A stretch of DNA of 64,000 nucleotides from Ricinus communis (taxonomy: Eukaryota; Streptophyta; Magnoliopsida; Malpighiales; Euphorbiaceae), in contig NC_063261.1 in NCBI RefSeq assembly GCF_019578655.1, positions 1,612,001-1,676,000 on the forward strand. The letters are read 5' to 3'. The notes beneath the pieces were generated by a model that made no database searches, was not told the origin of the DNA, and saw nothing but the letters and a program-made list of their open reading frames with translations. The translations under genes were made by a program, and so were the position numbers. Shown in pieces: positions 50,413 through 62,064 of this stretch. How positions within the stretch are numbered: the stretch's first letter is position 1; every line of letters begins with the position of its first letter.

Positions 50413-50985
50413 ATCAACCAATGATGAGACGTCTAACAAAGAAGAGAAAGCTAATATGTGTTTGATGGAAGATCCAAATGACTAATCTTCATCATACAAT
50501 CAAATATCAATTTTGACTCAGATGATCTTGAAAATGTGTACTTGTTCAAAATTCCATCACTCTTGAATTAAATAAATCACTGCATATTGATGTCATGAAA
50601 AATGAATTTTTGCAAGCTAAAGTTGAAAAACTAAGCAGTGATGTATCCTGTTCTTTGAATCAAAATAGTTGTCTAATTCATAGAAATGAATGATAACTAA
50701 TGAGAATGACAAGTTAAGGAAAATATTAAGCTTAGATACTTCTCTCATAACTAAGTTAAAGGGTGAAACAAAAAGTCTTTTAAAAGTCATGAAGAAATAA
50801 AAGTCTGATCTTGATCGGTTGATCAAAGGAAAGGAGATTTATTATCCTACCTTTAGCTCTAAAGATCTTGACAAGATAAGATTTTAAAATGAAAGTCAGA
50901 AATCTAAATTTCTTGATAAATCTTCGCATGAATTTACTGCTTCTTCATCTAAGTTTACAAAGACCATTCCTGCTAGTAAGAAAAA
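50413..50985 (+). pseudogene. Retroelement gag-pol fragment, probably copia type
   Basis: In one plus frame, interrupted by several stops, it reads 'EEKANMCLMEDPND', 'SLHIDVMKNEFLQAKVEKL', 'DKLRKILSLDTSLITKLKG' and 'FLDKSSHEFTASSSKFTKTI'. A 'xANxCLMA' motif followed by a coiled-coil-like stretch is typical of the gag C-terminal part of plant copia polyproteins (from memory). It is wedged between the 5' end of element M and the 5' LTR of element P, and it is the older sequence both landed in. Confidence 0.5.
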
Positions 50986-50988
50986 TGA

Positions 50989-52435
50989 TGTGCATAGTTT
51001 TACATATATTTGCTTGCATATTATTGTGTATTTTCTGAGCAATTATTGTGCTTTTATTCTAAGATCACCCGTGTTTTGTGTTCTTTTGTATTTCAGGAGG
51101 ATTTATAGGACCATCATAAATGTTTGAGCAATTATAGATCAATATGTGCGGAAACGGACGGGAATTCATCAAAATTGGGTAAGGGTTCGCATGTCAAACA
51201 TTGAGCACGGCCTGGACTTTGGCCGTGACTAACCATTAGCCTTTGATCCTCAAATATGGCATTTTGGGCACGGTTTCTGAGGCTATCAAGGCTTCCAGCA
51301 CGGACCGTGGTGACTCAGCACAGGCGGGGGCATGGCCAGGAAGAAAACCTAACTTGCGAGATCCGAAGGTTCAACACGACCTGGACTCTGGCTGTGCTGA
51401 CCAGCACGACCATGACCACGGCCGTGCAGGGACTAACTTGCGAGACCTGAAGGTTCAACACGGCCATGACCACGGTCGTGCTGGGAAAAGTATATAAGGA
51501 AAGCGATTTCTTGAGCTAGGGCAAGTAAGGAGGAGGAGAGTTTTTAGCGGTTGGTTTGGTTTTTACGGAGTACTGAGTTCGGGAGAAAGTTATAGAGAGT
51601 GACAACCCCAGAATCGCAAGGTTTCGAGTGCAAAATAGTAGTGGAGCAAATCGAGAGGTAATTGGGGAGATCAATCGTAATTGATTTCCTAGTTTTTTTA
51701 AACATGAATGTATAGCTAGATTGATCTAATCCATTGGGATTTCTTTACTATATTGGCTTAGTATTAAATTGTTAGATTGTTTGAGTTTAGTTTTGTATCC
51801 TTCTTGCTTTCTGTATTAATAAGATAATGCATTATTCATGAGACATTGTGAATTTTGGTGTTTAGATTGCTTTATGTGATTGAGAAGTTCATTTGGCAAT
51901 TGAAATTTTGAATAGCAAGAACTAGTTAATAGTCACTTAGAGATAAGGATAATTGACTAGCCGAATTAAGAATTAACAAAGCTTAATATAGGCGGATTAA
52001 AGCTTAATGCTAATTTAAGAATCAATCGTTAGGAAAAGATTCCAACTTTAGGTTTTTGAGTTTAGGAATTCAGTTATCTTGAGAGAGAAACCGAATTCAA
52101 CTAAGAATTCGTCCGCGAATAGCATAATTGGACTAATCAATCCTTTATCTTTTGTTTGATTGCCAACTAGTCTAGGTTCCCTTTAGGTTTGCTTTCTTGT
52201 CTTGATTGTTTCATTTATCCATTCATTCCTGCATCTCACTTAGAACTCAGCTTGTAGTTATTAGGAAATTTAGAAATTATTAAGCATTCATTTTAGGCTA
52301 ATATAACAGAGAATAAAGTAGTAACTCTTGGCTTTCACTTTCTTGAGGGATACGACCTTGATACTCGCCCTTAGTTCTAGACTGCATCGATAGGTTCACT
52401 GCCTTAAATTGTAGCTATATAAAAAAAGCCTATCA
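50989..52435 (+). mobile_element. Element P 5' LTR, about 1.45 kb
   Basis: It starts tgtgcatagttttacatata and ends gcctatca just before the primer site. The start is inferred from the TG and the change from the older coding fragment; the end is firm. It includes the 'cacggccgtg' word block at 51195-51490. Confidence 0.75.
51195..51490 (+). repeat. 'cacggccatgaccacggccgtg' word block
   Basis: The words aacttgcgaga, aaggttcaacacg and gaccacgg-cgtg recur two or three times with a period of about 90 bases; inverted cacgg/ccgtg pairs abound. It is an analogue of the blocks in element M. The plus frames through it (51243-51497) are repeat-driven. Confidence 0.8.
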
Positions 52436-52441
52436 AGTTTT

Positions 52442-52460
52442 TAGCGCCGCTGCCGGGGAA
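52442..52460 (+). other. Element P primer-binding site
   Basis: tagcgccgctgccggggaa, close to the Asp-type consensus TGGCGCCGTTGCCGGGGA, six bases after the LTR end. Confidence 0.85.
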
Positions 52461-52574
52461 TGTTTGAAAACTAGAGTGAAATTTGCTATTTGTTACTTTA
52501 GCCATCTTTTTATTATTTTTATTTCATTTATTTATTTATTTTATTTGTACATATTTATTTAGTTTAAGTTTATG

Positions 52575-53113
52575 ATTCATGCAGTGAATGATAATGAGGT
52601 TCAATGCTAAAGTCAAACTATTTGTATGACGAGTTGAAGAATGGGATTAGGAACCAAGAGAATGCTAAAAATTGGGATACTCGTGCAGCCTTAGAAACTC
52701 AAATGGAATCATTTTGCAGGGCTACCAATCAACTCTCCACTCCTATCCTTTCATCTCAAGATTTTTGTGAAATTTATTGTGTTTTACATTTGAGTAATGA
52801 TTGTCCATTGTGTAGTGATTTTGCTCATTATTCATATAACTTTGAACAGGTGAATTATATGGGAAGTTGGCTAAATAACTCGTATAAAAGTACCTACAAT
52901 CAAGAATGGGGCACTCATTCACCCTTTGGATGGAGCTTAGATGGCCCAGAACCACTAGGATTTCAGCAATTACATCAGTAGCCTAGTCTCGCACCTTCAA
53001 CTCAAGATGAAGAGTTAGTTTCAGAGGAGCTGATGATGAGGTTCTTTACAAGTCTTGAGGATAGATTCCAACAAACAGAGAGGGTACTTGAAAGTCAACA
53101 AGCCTCGATTGAG
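52575..53113 (+). pseudogene. Element P gag C-terminal region, first part
   Basis: The frame 52604-52981 carries 'DCPLCSDFAHYSYNFEQVNY' (a degenerate zinc motif) and 'STYNQEWGTHSPFGWS', matching the 'NTYNPxWRNHPNFSW' signature of Athila/Tat gag. After a TAG at 52979 the same frame continues 'EELVSEELMMRFFTSLEDRF' and 'QTERVLESQQASIE' to 53113, where the LTR-1 composite interrupts it. Most of the gag N-terminal core is absent, so the element depended on others for movement. Confidence 0.75.
53109..53113 (+). repeat. Left target duplication TTGAG of the LTR-1 composite
   Basis: TTGAG occurs at 53109-53113 and again at 62060-62064. Removing the block and one copy joins ...QQASIE to NIEHQVGSIF... 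in frame. Confidence 0.9.
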
Positions 53114-56015
53114 TGTAACACCCGAAATTTTTTTTATATATTTAATAATGAGTTTTTATTTAAGTTAATTTTAGCTTTATTTTTATTCGGTGATTTAAAT
53201 ACAAATTTTGAATGTTCATGTTAGATAAATAAATGAGTTATTTTCCATACCCAATTAGTTTGAAATTTTAAGAAATTATTCAAGTAAATTATTTGAGAAA
53301 TGATTATATTTTGGTTATCCAAAATTTTTCCAAATGCATATTTATATAAGTAAAATTATATATTGAAAAATTTTGGAAGAAATTATAAAGGATGTTTATA
53401 AAAGAATTTTGGGAAAATTGGTATTATAATTAATTAGTAGTATTAAATTTTAAGTTGGAAATTGATTATTTAATTTAATTGTGTGTTAGGACTAAATTGG
53501 AAATTTATTTTGGAATAAGGATTGAAAGTATAATGTTATTTTTATGGGATTTTAATGGAAATTTGTGAGCTTGGTATTTTTGTAAATAAATATGTCGGTC
53601 ATGGGTATTTTTGTAATTGTGTATTTTCAATAATTCGGATTTGGCCTAAATTAATTAGTTAAGGGCTTAATTGAAAGGCTAAAGGAAAGTTTGGGGGTTA
53701 AATTGGAATTCTGCGGGATGAAATTGTAAGTAATTAAGAAAGTTGAGGGACCAAATTGCAAAAAGGAAAAGTTTGGGGGCCTAATGTCGATATTGAAAGG
53801 AAAGAAATCGGGAAGAAGAAAGGAGGAGAGAGAGTGTGGGAGAGAGAGAGGGGAGGCGTCGGTGGCGGCCGTCGGGCGTGGGCCAAGGGGAGGCGTCTTG
53901 TTGGCAGCGGCCAGCGGCAGCAGCAGCGTGAGGCGGCGGAATCGCGGCGTGTGGCGGCCGGCTTTGGCCGTTTGGCCGATCTCGGTGTGATCGGCTCCCT
54001 TGGAAACTTCCTTTTGGCGGCGGCGTCGGTTTTAGTGGTAGGAGGAGAGAGTTATGGCGAAGTGGTGGCGGTAGTGTTTTCCGATTTTCCGGCGAGCTCC
54101 GGTAGGAGGATGGACGATCGGAGGGCGTATCCCGACTCTCCTCGGCTCAAGCTTGAAATGGCACCGGTTTACGTGGCGATCGGGCTTCGTTGCGAATCGA
54201 TGGCCGAGATCGTCCGCAAATTTCTTCGGATGATCGGGTGTCGGATCGAAAATCGGGCGAGGGATCGTCATCGGTAGCGTCGTTGTGAGTCCGATGGTGT
54301 GTCCGGATCGTTGATCGGACTTGGCCGGGAGGCGAGTCGGCCGGCGTCTCGGTAATTTTCTCCTGGCCGTTGATCTTAGAAATCCTTGATTTTAAATTTG
54401 TGTCTATTGGATTATATTGAGTATTTGATGATTTTGTGAGTCAAAATAATTGTCTGTCGATTACTGCCTTGTGTTTTGTCTTTGTGTGGCGGAGTCGGAA
54501 ATAGTGAAGTTTGGGGACCCGACTCCGTTGTTTCAATTGTTGGATATTTGGAGTGTTTTCCTGGCAGGTCCTGGACCCGTTTTTACGGGGGGTAATGTTC
54601 GTGTTGTAAGGGAGGTTCTGCCGGATTTTCGGTAGAATTCTCCTGAGTCGAGATTCTTAGACAGTCAGTCCTAGGAATCTAGACCTAGGATCTGTTGTAA
54701 CTGTTTCATCGTTTTGATAAATTTTTTCCGTGATTAGATGATCATGCATTGGCTCGCTCCAACCGGAGCTAGGAGGTCGCCCAATCCTGTGAGTTAAAGT
54801 CATTTAATCTTTGCGCTATTGCTAGTCTGATTTTAATATGCTATTTAGAATTTGTGCTTAATATGATTATTAGTATCGCAAAATAAATGAATTCACTTGA
54901 TTATTAATATTTGAAATAATATAAATATTATTATTAGTATATTATAATAAGACAAACGTTATTATTTTTCCCCTCACAAATTGCACGTTGTTTTATCTTA
55001 AATCTTTAATCTTTATTTCGATATGTGTTGGATGAGTTCATCAGATAATGATATTTACTATATGTGATGATTGCGAATTGGGAAATGTGGCTTGTAGAAC
55101 ATGCCGCCTGATGGGTTACATCAGGACCGTGTGCACACCAGTAATGATCATGGACATGTAATAAGATATTTATGGGTTTGCCCTGGTCGAGCATGGCTCT
55201 CTGGGTTGATTTGTGTAAATTGCCGGAGGTAAGGTTCCTGGTCGAGCATTGCTCTCGAGGCGCCGACTTATTTAGATATTTAAATGACCAGACTGGAGGT
55301 AAGGTCCCTGGTCGAGCATTGCTCTCGGGGCGCCAGTCTTATTGGATTAAGAGAGCTGAATGGCTACTAGATTTCTTATTTGGATACTTAAGTGACGGTG
55401 GGTAAGGTCCTGGTCGAGCATTGCTCTCGGGGCGCCCGATCTTATTGGATTAAGAGAGCCAAAGTGGTACATTTAGAATTTGGGGTTAGGGTTCTACTTA
55501 GCCACACGTCCCGTGAAAGTAAAAATGTCTTTATTTATTTACACTCTCTCCTTTTATCATTTAATTATTATGGTGTATGATTTTATATTATGATTGCAAT
55601 TATATTCAGAAATTGGTATATTATTTTGAATAATTAATACGTCATGTGAAGGTTGCAATAGTCCTTAGATTATTTGATTTTGACTCACTCTCGAGACTGA
55701 CAGTCTCAGTTGTAAATTTTTTTCAGGTGGCAGTTAAAGACCTTCGCCATCGCACATTTGTGATCCGACTTCTTCTTCAGACTTTTGTAATTATCTTGTA
55801 CTTCTATACTTGTCATTATTACTCTAGAGTATCCGCAGTAGGAAATTTTAAAATTTATATAGCGATTTTTTGACTCATGTTGGTAATATGATGATTTATT
55901 ATGCAAGACAATTATGACTACTTTATATTTTGATAATTGTATATCTAGTTTTGCTGGTTGGTAAGGCTTACTACGGGTTTCGGTGGCCTTACACCTACCC
56001 ATTCCCTAGTGCCGG
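53114..56015 (+). mobile_element. LTR-1 copy E (+), lacks its last ~30 bases
   Basis: It starts tgtaacacccgaaat at the TTGAG boundary and runs through the GC-rich island (53800-54350) and hairpin array (55170-55450) to ctagtgccgg at 56015, where it meets copy F head-on. It belongs to a subfamily with 'cttcgccatcgcacatttg' near the 3' end, shared with F and G but not with A or H. Confidence 0.9.
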
Positions 56016-58553
56016 TATATAAATTTTAAAATTTCCTACTGCGGATACTCTAGAGTAATAATGACAAGTATAGAAGTACAAGATAATTACAAAAGTCCGA
56101 AGAAGAAGAAGTTGGACTGTCAAATGTGCGATGGCGAAGGTCTTTAACTGCCACCTAAAAAATATACAACGCTCGAGTGAGTCAAAATCAAATAATCTAA
56201 GGACTATTGCAACCTTCACATGACGTATTAATTATTCAAAACAATATACCAATTTCTGAATATAATTGCAATCATAATATAAAATCATACACCATAATAA
56301 TTAAATGATAAAAGGAGAGAGTGTAAATAAATAAAGACATTTTTACTTTCACGGGACGTGTGGCTAAGTAGAACCCTAACCCCAAATTCTAAATGTACCA
56401 CTTTGGCTCTCTTAATCCAATAAGATCAAGGCCCGAGGCAATGCTCACTGTGGACCTTACTCCATCGTCACTTAAGTATCCAAATAAGAAATCTAGTAGC
56501 CATTCGGCTCTCTTAATCCAATAAGACTGGCTCGAGAGCAATGCTCGACCAGGACCTTACCTTCACCGGTCACTTAAATATCCAAATAAGCCGGCCTAGA
56601 GCAATGCTCGACCAGAACCTTACCTCCCAAGAATTTACACAAATCAGCCCAGAGAGCCATGCTCGACTGTGGCAAACCCATAAATATCTTATTACATGTC
56701 CATGATCATTACTGTAACCCATCAAAGGCATGTTCTACAAGCCACATTTCCCAATTCGCAATCATCACATATAATAAATATCATTATCCGATGAACTCAT
56801 CCAACACATATCGGAAATAAAGATTAAAGATTTAAGATAAAACAACGTGCAATTTGTGAGGGAAAAATAATAACGTTTTGTCTTATTATAATATACTAAT
56901 AATAATATTTATATTATTTCAAATATTAATAATCAAGTGAATTCATTTATTTCATGTATACTAATAATCATATTAAGCACAAATTCTAAATAGCATATTA
57001 AAATCGGACTAGCAATAGCGCAAAGATTAAATGACTTTAACTCACAGGATTGCGGATCATCTAATCACGGAAAACAATTTATCAAAACGATGAAACAATT
57101 ACAACAGATCCTAGGTCTAGATTCCTAGGACTGACTGTCTAAGAATCTCGACTGGGAGAATTCTGGTGAACCTCCCTTACAACACGAACATTACCCCCCG
57201 TAAAAACGGGTCCAGGACACTCCAAATATCCAACAATTTAAACAACGGGAGTCGGGTCCCCAAACTTCACTATTTCCCGACCCGCCACACAAAGACAAAA
57301 ACACAAGGCGTAATCGACAGACCATTATTTTTGACTCACAAAAATCATCAAATACTCAATATAATCCAATAGACACAAATTTAAAATCAAGGATTTCTAA
57401 GATCAACGGCCAGAGAAAATTACCGAGACGCTTTGGCCGACTAGCCTCGGCCACGGAGTCCGATCAATGATCCGGACACACCATCGAACTCACAACGATG
57501 CTCGATGACGATCCCCGCCCGATTTTTCGATCCGACACCGATCATCCGGACGATCTCGCCATCGATTCGCAAACGGCCCGACGCTAATCCGATGCCATTT
57601 CAAGCTCGAGATCCTCCCGATCGCCACCGCCACCACTGCTCTCCTCCGGCCAAAAGAAGCTCTCGGAGCTGATCGCCAAGATCGGCCGGCCGAACGGCCC
57701 AAAGTTGCCACACGCGCGCGATTCCGCCTCGCCTGCCGCTGGCCTGCCGCCCGCCTCCGTCGGTGGCCTCCGCCCGACGGCCGCCACCGCGCGCAGCCCT
57801 CTCTCTCTTCCGCCGCACTCTCTCTCTCTCTCCTCCTTTCTTCTTCCCCGATTTCTTTCCTTTCAATATCGACATTAGGCCCCCAAACTTTTCCTTATTA
57901 CAATTTGGTCCCTCAACTTTCTTAATTACTTACAATTTCATCCCGTAGAATTCCAATTTAACCCCCAAACTTTCCTTTAGCCTTTCAATTAAGCCCTTAA
58001 CTAATTAATTTGGGCAAATCCGAATTATTGAAAATACACAATTACAAAAGTACCCCTGACCGACATATTTATTTACAAAAATACCAAGCTCACAAATTTC
58101 CATTAAAACCCCATAAAAATAACATTATACTTTCAATCCTTATTCCAAAATAAATTTCCAATTTAGTCCTAACACAATTAAATTAAATAATCAATTTCCA
58201 ACTTAAAATTTAATACTACTAATCAATTATAATACCAATTTTCCCAAAATTCTTTTATAAACATCCTTTATAATTTCTTCCAAAATTTTTCAATATATAA
58301 TTTTACTTATATAAATATGCATTTGGGAAAATTTTGGATAACCAAAATATAATCATTTCTCAAATAATTTACTTGAATAATTTCTTAAAATTTCAAACTA
58401 ATTGGGTATGGAAAATAACTCATTTATTTATCTAACATGAACATTCAAAATTTGTATTTAAATCATTCCAATTAAACCGAATAAAAATAAAGCTAAAATT
58501 AACTTAAATAAAAACTCATTATTAAATATATAAAAAAAATTCCGGGTGTTACA
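56016..58553 (-). mobile_element. LTR-1 copy F (-), 3' LTR of the inverted inner element
   Basis: On the minus strand it starts TGTAACACCCGG at 58553, directly after a polypurine tract, and runs to 56016, lacking its final ~190 bases. With copy E it forms a palindrome: arms 53114-55860 and 56016-58553 around a 155-base centre. The repeat block (56420-56640) has many small deletions relative to E. Confidence 0.9.
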
Positions 58554-58567
58554 TTCTCCCCCCTTTA
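58554..58567 (-). other. LTR-1 polypurine tract
   Basis: The minus strand reads TAAAGGGGGGAGAA immediately before the LTR start TGTAACACCCGG. With the nearby 'TTCGAGGTCGAATTTT' this is the usual 3' end of plant Tekay-type gypsy elements (recalled). Confidence 0.88.
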
Positions 58568-60020
58568 AAAAAAAAATTCGACCTCGAATTTTAAAAGAAA
58601 AGGGGCTTCACTTACGACTGAAACTAATTAGGAACCTCTCATCTCCACTCGGCTTTTCGGGAACTTTTCCCTCGGCAGAAATAAACTAACCACAAGACTC
58701 ATCGACAAAACCCTTTAGTAAAACTGGCGATCCTGATTTACGGCTCCTCAGAAACCAAATCTTTACTTACATCCACACACTGAGGATCCAATACGAGCAA
58801 AAGATCGAAAATATACTTCCTCAACTCAGACCTACGAACAACTGGATTTAACCTCAGAGAACATTACTAATACTTGGCGGCAAGTCCAACTTACATGCCA
58901 CCTCACTAACCTGCCGATAAAACTAAAGGTTCCACACAAGAAAGGCCAACTCTGATCCTGCCAAAAAAAATCCACTCACCAAATTTTCTTCCTAATGACA
59001 TGCCCCTTGCACGTACAGAAAAATCCTTAACATCTACATCACATCATCCTCGACATAACATCCATCTGATCGCATCAACCGACACAACCCATGCCATCCT
59101 GACACAAGATTCCTCCTTGACTGAAATCCAAAAGCCTCCCTTATAATCTAACATGGGGCCTACAGCTCCACATACTCACTCTCTCAACAACTCAACTCGT
59201 CATCCAGAGAATTCTCAAGCTAACACTATTTACTTTGAAAAATTACATCTTTACTTACTTTATAATCATCACTGATAAAAACTTTATTATCTTGAAAAAC
59301 ACTTTTACAAAATCGTAAAATCTCTAGCCATTTTTCTTTATATAAAATTCTACAATATCGCGCGCCAGGGTGATGATGCCCCCTATCACCAAGGGTTGCA
59401 ATGCACGATGTATGATGCATGTCCTAAAATGAATTTATGCATGCCTAACAGTGAAATGCCATAATGCATTCTTACGGGACTGGGCGCAATATTGTATTTT
59501 AAAACACTTGTTCTACTTAGAAAAATAAATAATGTTCGCTTCAGTTTCTCTGGATGCTGAGCATCCGAAAACACTCCTGCCACCTTTCTTAAGCTTCTTA
59601 CAACCACAAAACTCAACCATAATAGCTGACATCCGCTCGACTTCCTAGGCACTACCTTAGGCGCTACTTAATAAGGCGATGCCTGATGCGATGACGAGGC
59701 AGTCCATGACACGACTGCAACCACGCTCTACACTAAAACTGACTGCGGTGCCCACCATCGAAACAACAATCAAAGCTTCTAAAGGCGGACTGTACAAATC
59801 ACTTGATGAAGACGGCACGAGTCTATCGCGCTTCAGATCTTCCCATCGCTACAAAGCACATTCTCAGCACAGCACCAAAAACAAGCTCACAAGAAAGGAA
59901 AGACTGACTCTCTAACAGTGAAGGCTGAGACATTGGAGTCAATGAAAACAACAAGACAGACTTGATCCTAACTCCGTAGTACCAAGAAAAATCTTAACTT
60001 AGGTCGAAGGAAATCTAAAC

Positions 60021-60036
60021 CTAAGCTCTGATACCA
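60021..60036 (-). other. LTR-1 primer-binding site, initiator-Met type
   Basis: The minus strand reads TGGTATCAGAGCTTAG, four bases after the LTR end GTCGTGACA; the first 12 bases match the plant iMet site. Confidence 0.88.
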
Positions 60037-60040
60037 ACTT

Positions 60041-60965
60041 TGTCACGACCCACTTTGTGGGCCCGAGACCGGCACTAGGGAATGGGTAGGCTTAAGGCCA
60101 CCAAAACCTGTAGTAAGCCTTACCAACCAGCAAAACTAGATATACAATTATTAAAATATAAAGTAGTCATAATTGTCTTGCATAATAAATCATCATATTA
60201 CCAACATGAGTCAAAAATCGCTATATAAATTTTAAAATTTCCTACTGCGGATACTTTAGAGTAATAATGACAAGTATAGAAGTACAAGATAATTACAAAA
60301 GTCCGAAGAAGAAGAAGTCGGACTGTCAAATGTGCGATGGCGAAGGTCTTTAACTGCCACCTGAAAAAAAATTTACAACTGAGACTGTCAGTCTCGAGAG
60401 TGAGTCAAAATCAAATAATCTAAGGACTATTGCAACCTTCACATGACGTATTAATTATTCAAAACAATATACCAATTTCTAAATATAATTGCAATCATAA
60501 TAGAAAATCATACACCATAATAATAAAATGATAAAAGGAGAGTGTAAATAAATAAAGACGTTTTTACTTTCACAGGATGTGTGGCTAAGTAGAACCCTAA
60601 CCCCAATTCCACTTTGGCTCTCTTAATCCAATAAGGCAATGCCGACTAGGGACCTTACCTCAGTCGGTCCTTAAGTATCAAATAAGAAATCTAGTAGCCA
60701 TTCGGCTCTCTTAATCCAATAAGGTGGCAGAGCAATGCTCGACCGGGACCTTACCTCGGTCGGTCACTTAAATATCAAATAAGCGGCCGAGGCAATGCTC
60801 GACCGGGGACCTTACCTCGGCAATTTACAAATCAGCCCAGAGCCATGCCGACCGGGGCAAACCATAAATATCTTATTACATGTCCATGATCATTACGGTG
60901 TGCACCGATGTAACCCATCGGTGGCATGTTCTACAAGCCACATTTCCCAATTCGCAATCATCACA
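60041..60965 (-). mobile_element. LTR-1 copy G (-), 5' LTR of the inner element, only its 3' third
   Basis: The plus strand reads tgtcacgaccca at 60041 and follows copy F subfamily sequence (ctgcggatactttagagtaa; cttcgccatcgcacatttg reversed) up to aattcgcaatcatcacat, then switches at about 60965 to plus-oriented LTR-1. About 2 kb of this LTR is missing. Hairpin repeats have lost many short pieces. Confidence 0.85.
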
Positions 60966-62059
60966 TAATATAAATATTATTATTAGTATGTTATAATAAT
61001 TCCAAATATTATCAGTTTTTCACCCGAGTTGCCCGATGTTTTACTCTTAATTGTTAATCATTAATTTGATATGGTTGAATGACTTCATTATACAATGATA
61101 TTTATTAAATGGATGATTGTGTCTTAGGAAACGTGGCTTGTAGAACATGCCACCGATGGGTTGCGCGCACCGGTAATGATCATGGACATGTAATAAGATT
61201 TTCATGGGTTTGCCAGCATGGCTCGGCTGATTGTGTAAATTACGACCGGAGGTAAGGTCCCGGTCGGTGCCTTATTGGATTAAGAGAGCCGAATGGCTAC
61301 TAGATTCTTATTTGGATACTTAAGTGACCAGATTGAGGTAAGGTCCCTAGTCGGCATTGCTCGGCCATCTTATTGGATTAAGAGAGCCGAATGGCTACTA
61401 GATTTTGGGGTTTAGGGTTCTACCGAGCCACTCGTCCCGTAAAAGTAAAAATATATTTTTATTTATTTATTTATTAATTTATTGTGGTATGATTATAATA
61501 TGGATTGTATTTACGTGCATGGTTGATATTTTGATTCGAATGATTAATATTTTATGTGAAGGAAATAGTAGGGTATGATTATAGTATGGTTTGATATACT
61601 GATTTGAATAATCTATGTTTTTTTGAGAAGAAGCAATAGTCTCTAGATTATTTGATTTTAACTCACTCTCGAGACTGACAGTCTCCATTTATTTTATTTT
61701 TTTTCAGATTCGTGACTGTTAGTTCTCCCGCGACTCTTATTCAGTAACCCGACTCCTTCATCATCGGATGATGTATTTGATTTGGTATGTAAATTGGTAA
61801 ATCTTAGATTCTCCGCAGTAGTAATAGTAAATGTATCAGTTGTAAATTTTTTCTGAGCTTCGGGTCTCGCCTAGTTTTTCTGGTAGACCGAAGTAATTTT
61901 GTAAAGTGTAACTATTAAGATAAATTGTGGCTTTAATAATATTAATTTGAGATGAGATTTGTTTAAGTCAGTGAGTGTCAGGCTTACTACGGGTTTCGGT
62001 GGCCTTACGCCTACCCATTCCCTAGTGCCCGTCACGGGCCCACGGGTGGGGTCGTGACA
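60966..62059 (+). mobile_element. LTR-1 copy H (+), 3' third, copy-A subfamily
   Basis: From ataatataaatattattatt it matches copy A from about 14408 to the end, finishing gggtggggtcgtgaca at 62059, followed by TTGAG. Its 3' part has the 'cccgcgactcttattcagta' type shared with A and D, unlike E, F and G. Its hairpin array has short deletions (for example 61200-61380). Confidence 0.85.
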
Positions 62060-62064
62060 TTGAG
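62060..62064 (+). repeat. Right target duplication TTGAG
   Basis: Matches 53109-53113. Confidence 0.9.

Larger units (their letters stand above)
58554..60040 (-). mobile_element. LTR-1 internal region, non-coding, 1.49 kb
   Basis: It is bounded on the minus strand by a primer site (60036-60021) and a polypurine tract (58567-58554). No gag, RT or integrase motif is recognisable; the short frames 59652-59386 and 59420-59226 have no family match. So the element is non-autonomous or strongly deleted and would need enzymes from a relative. Confidence 0.8.

Noticed and set aside
57490..57875. Arg/Ala-rich minus-strand frames as genes
   Set aside because: Same LTR-1 island in copy F; composition-driven frames without family features.
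53114..62059. Simple inversion between the two LTRs of one element
   Set aside because: Predicted piece lengths and subfamily identity do not fit: G is far too long and H belongs to another subfamily.
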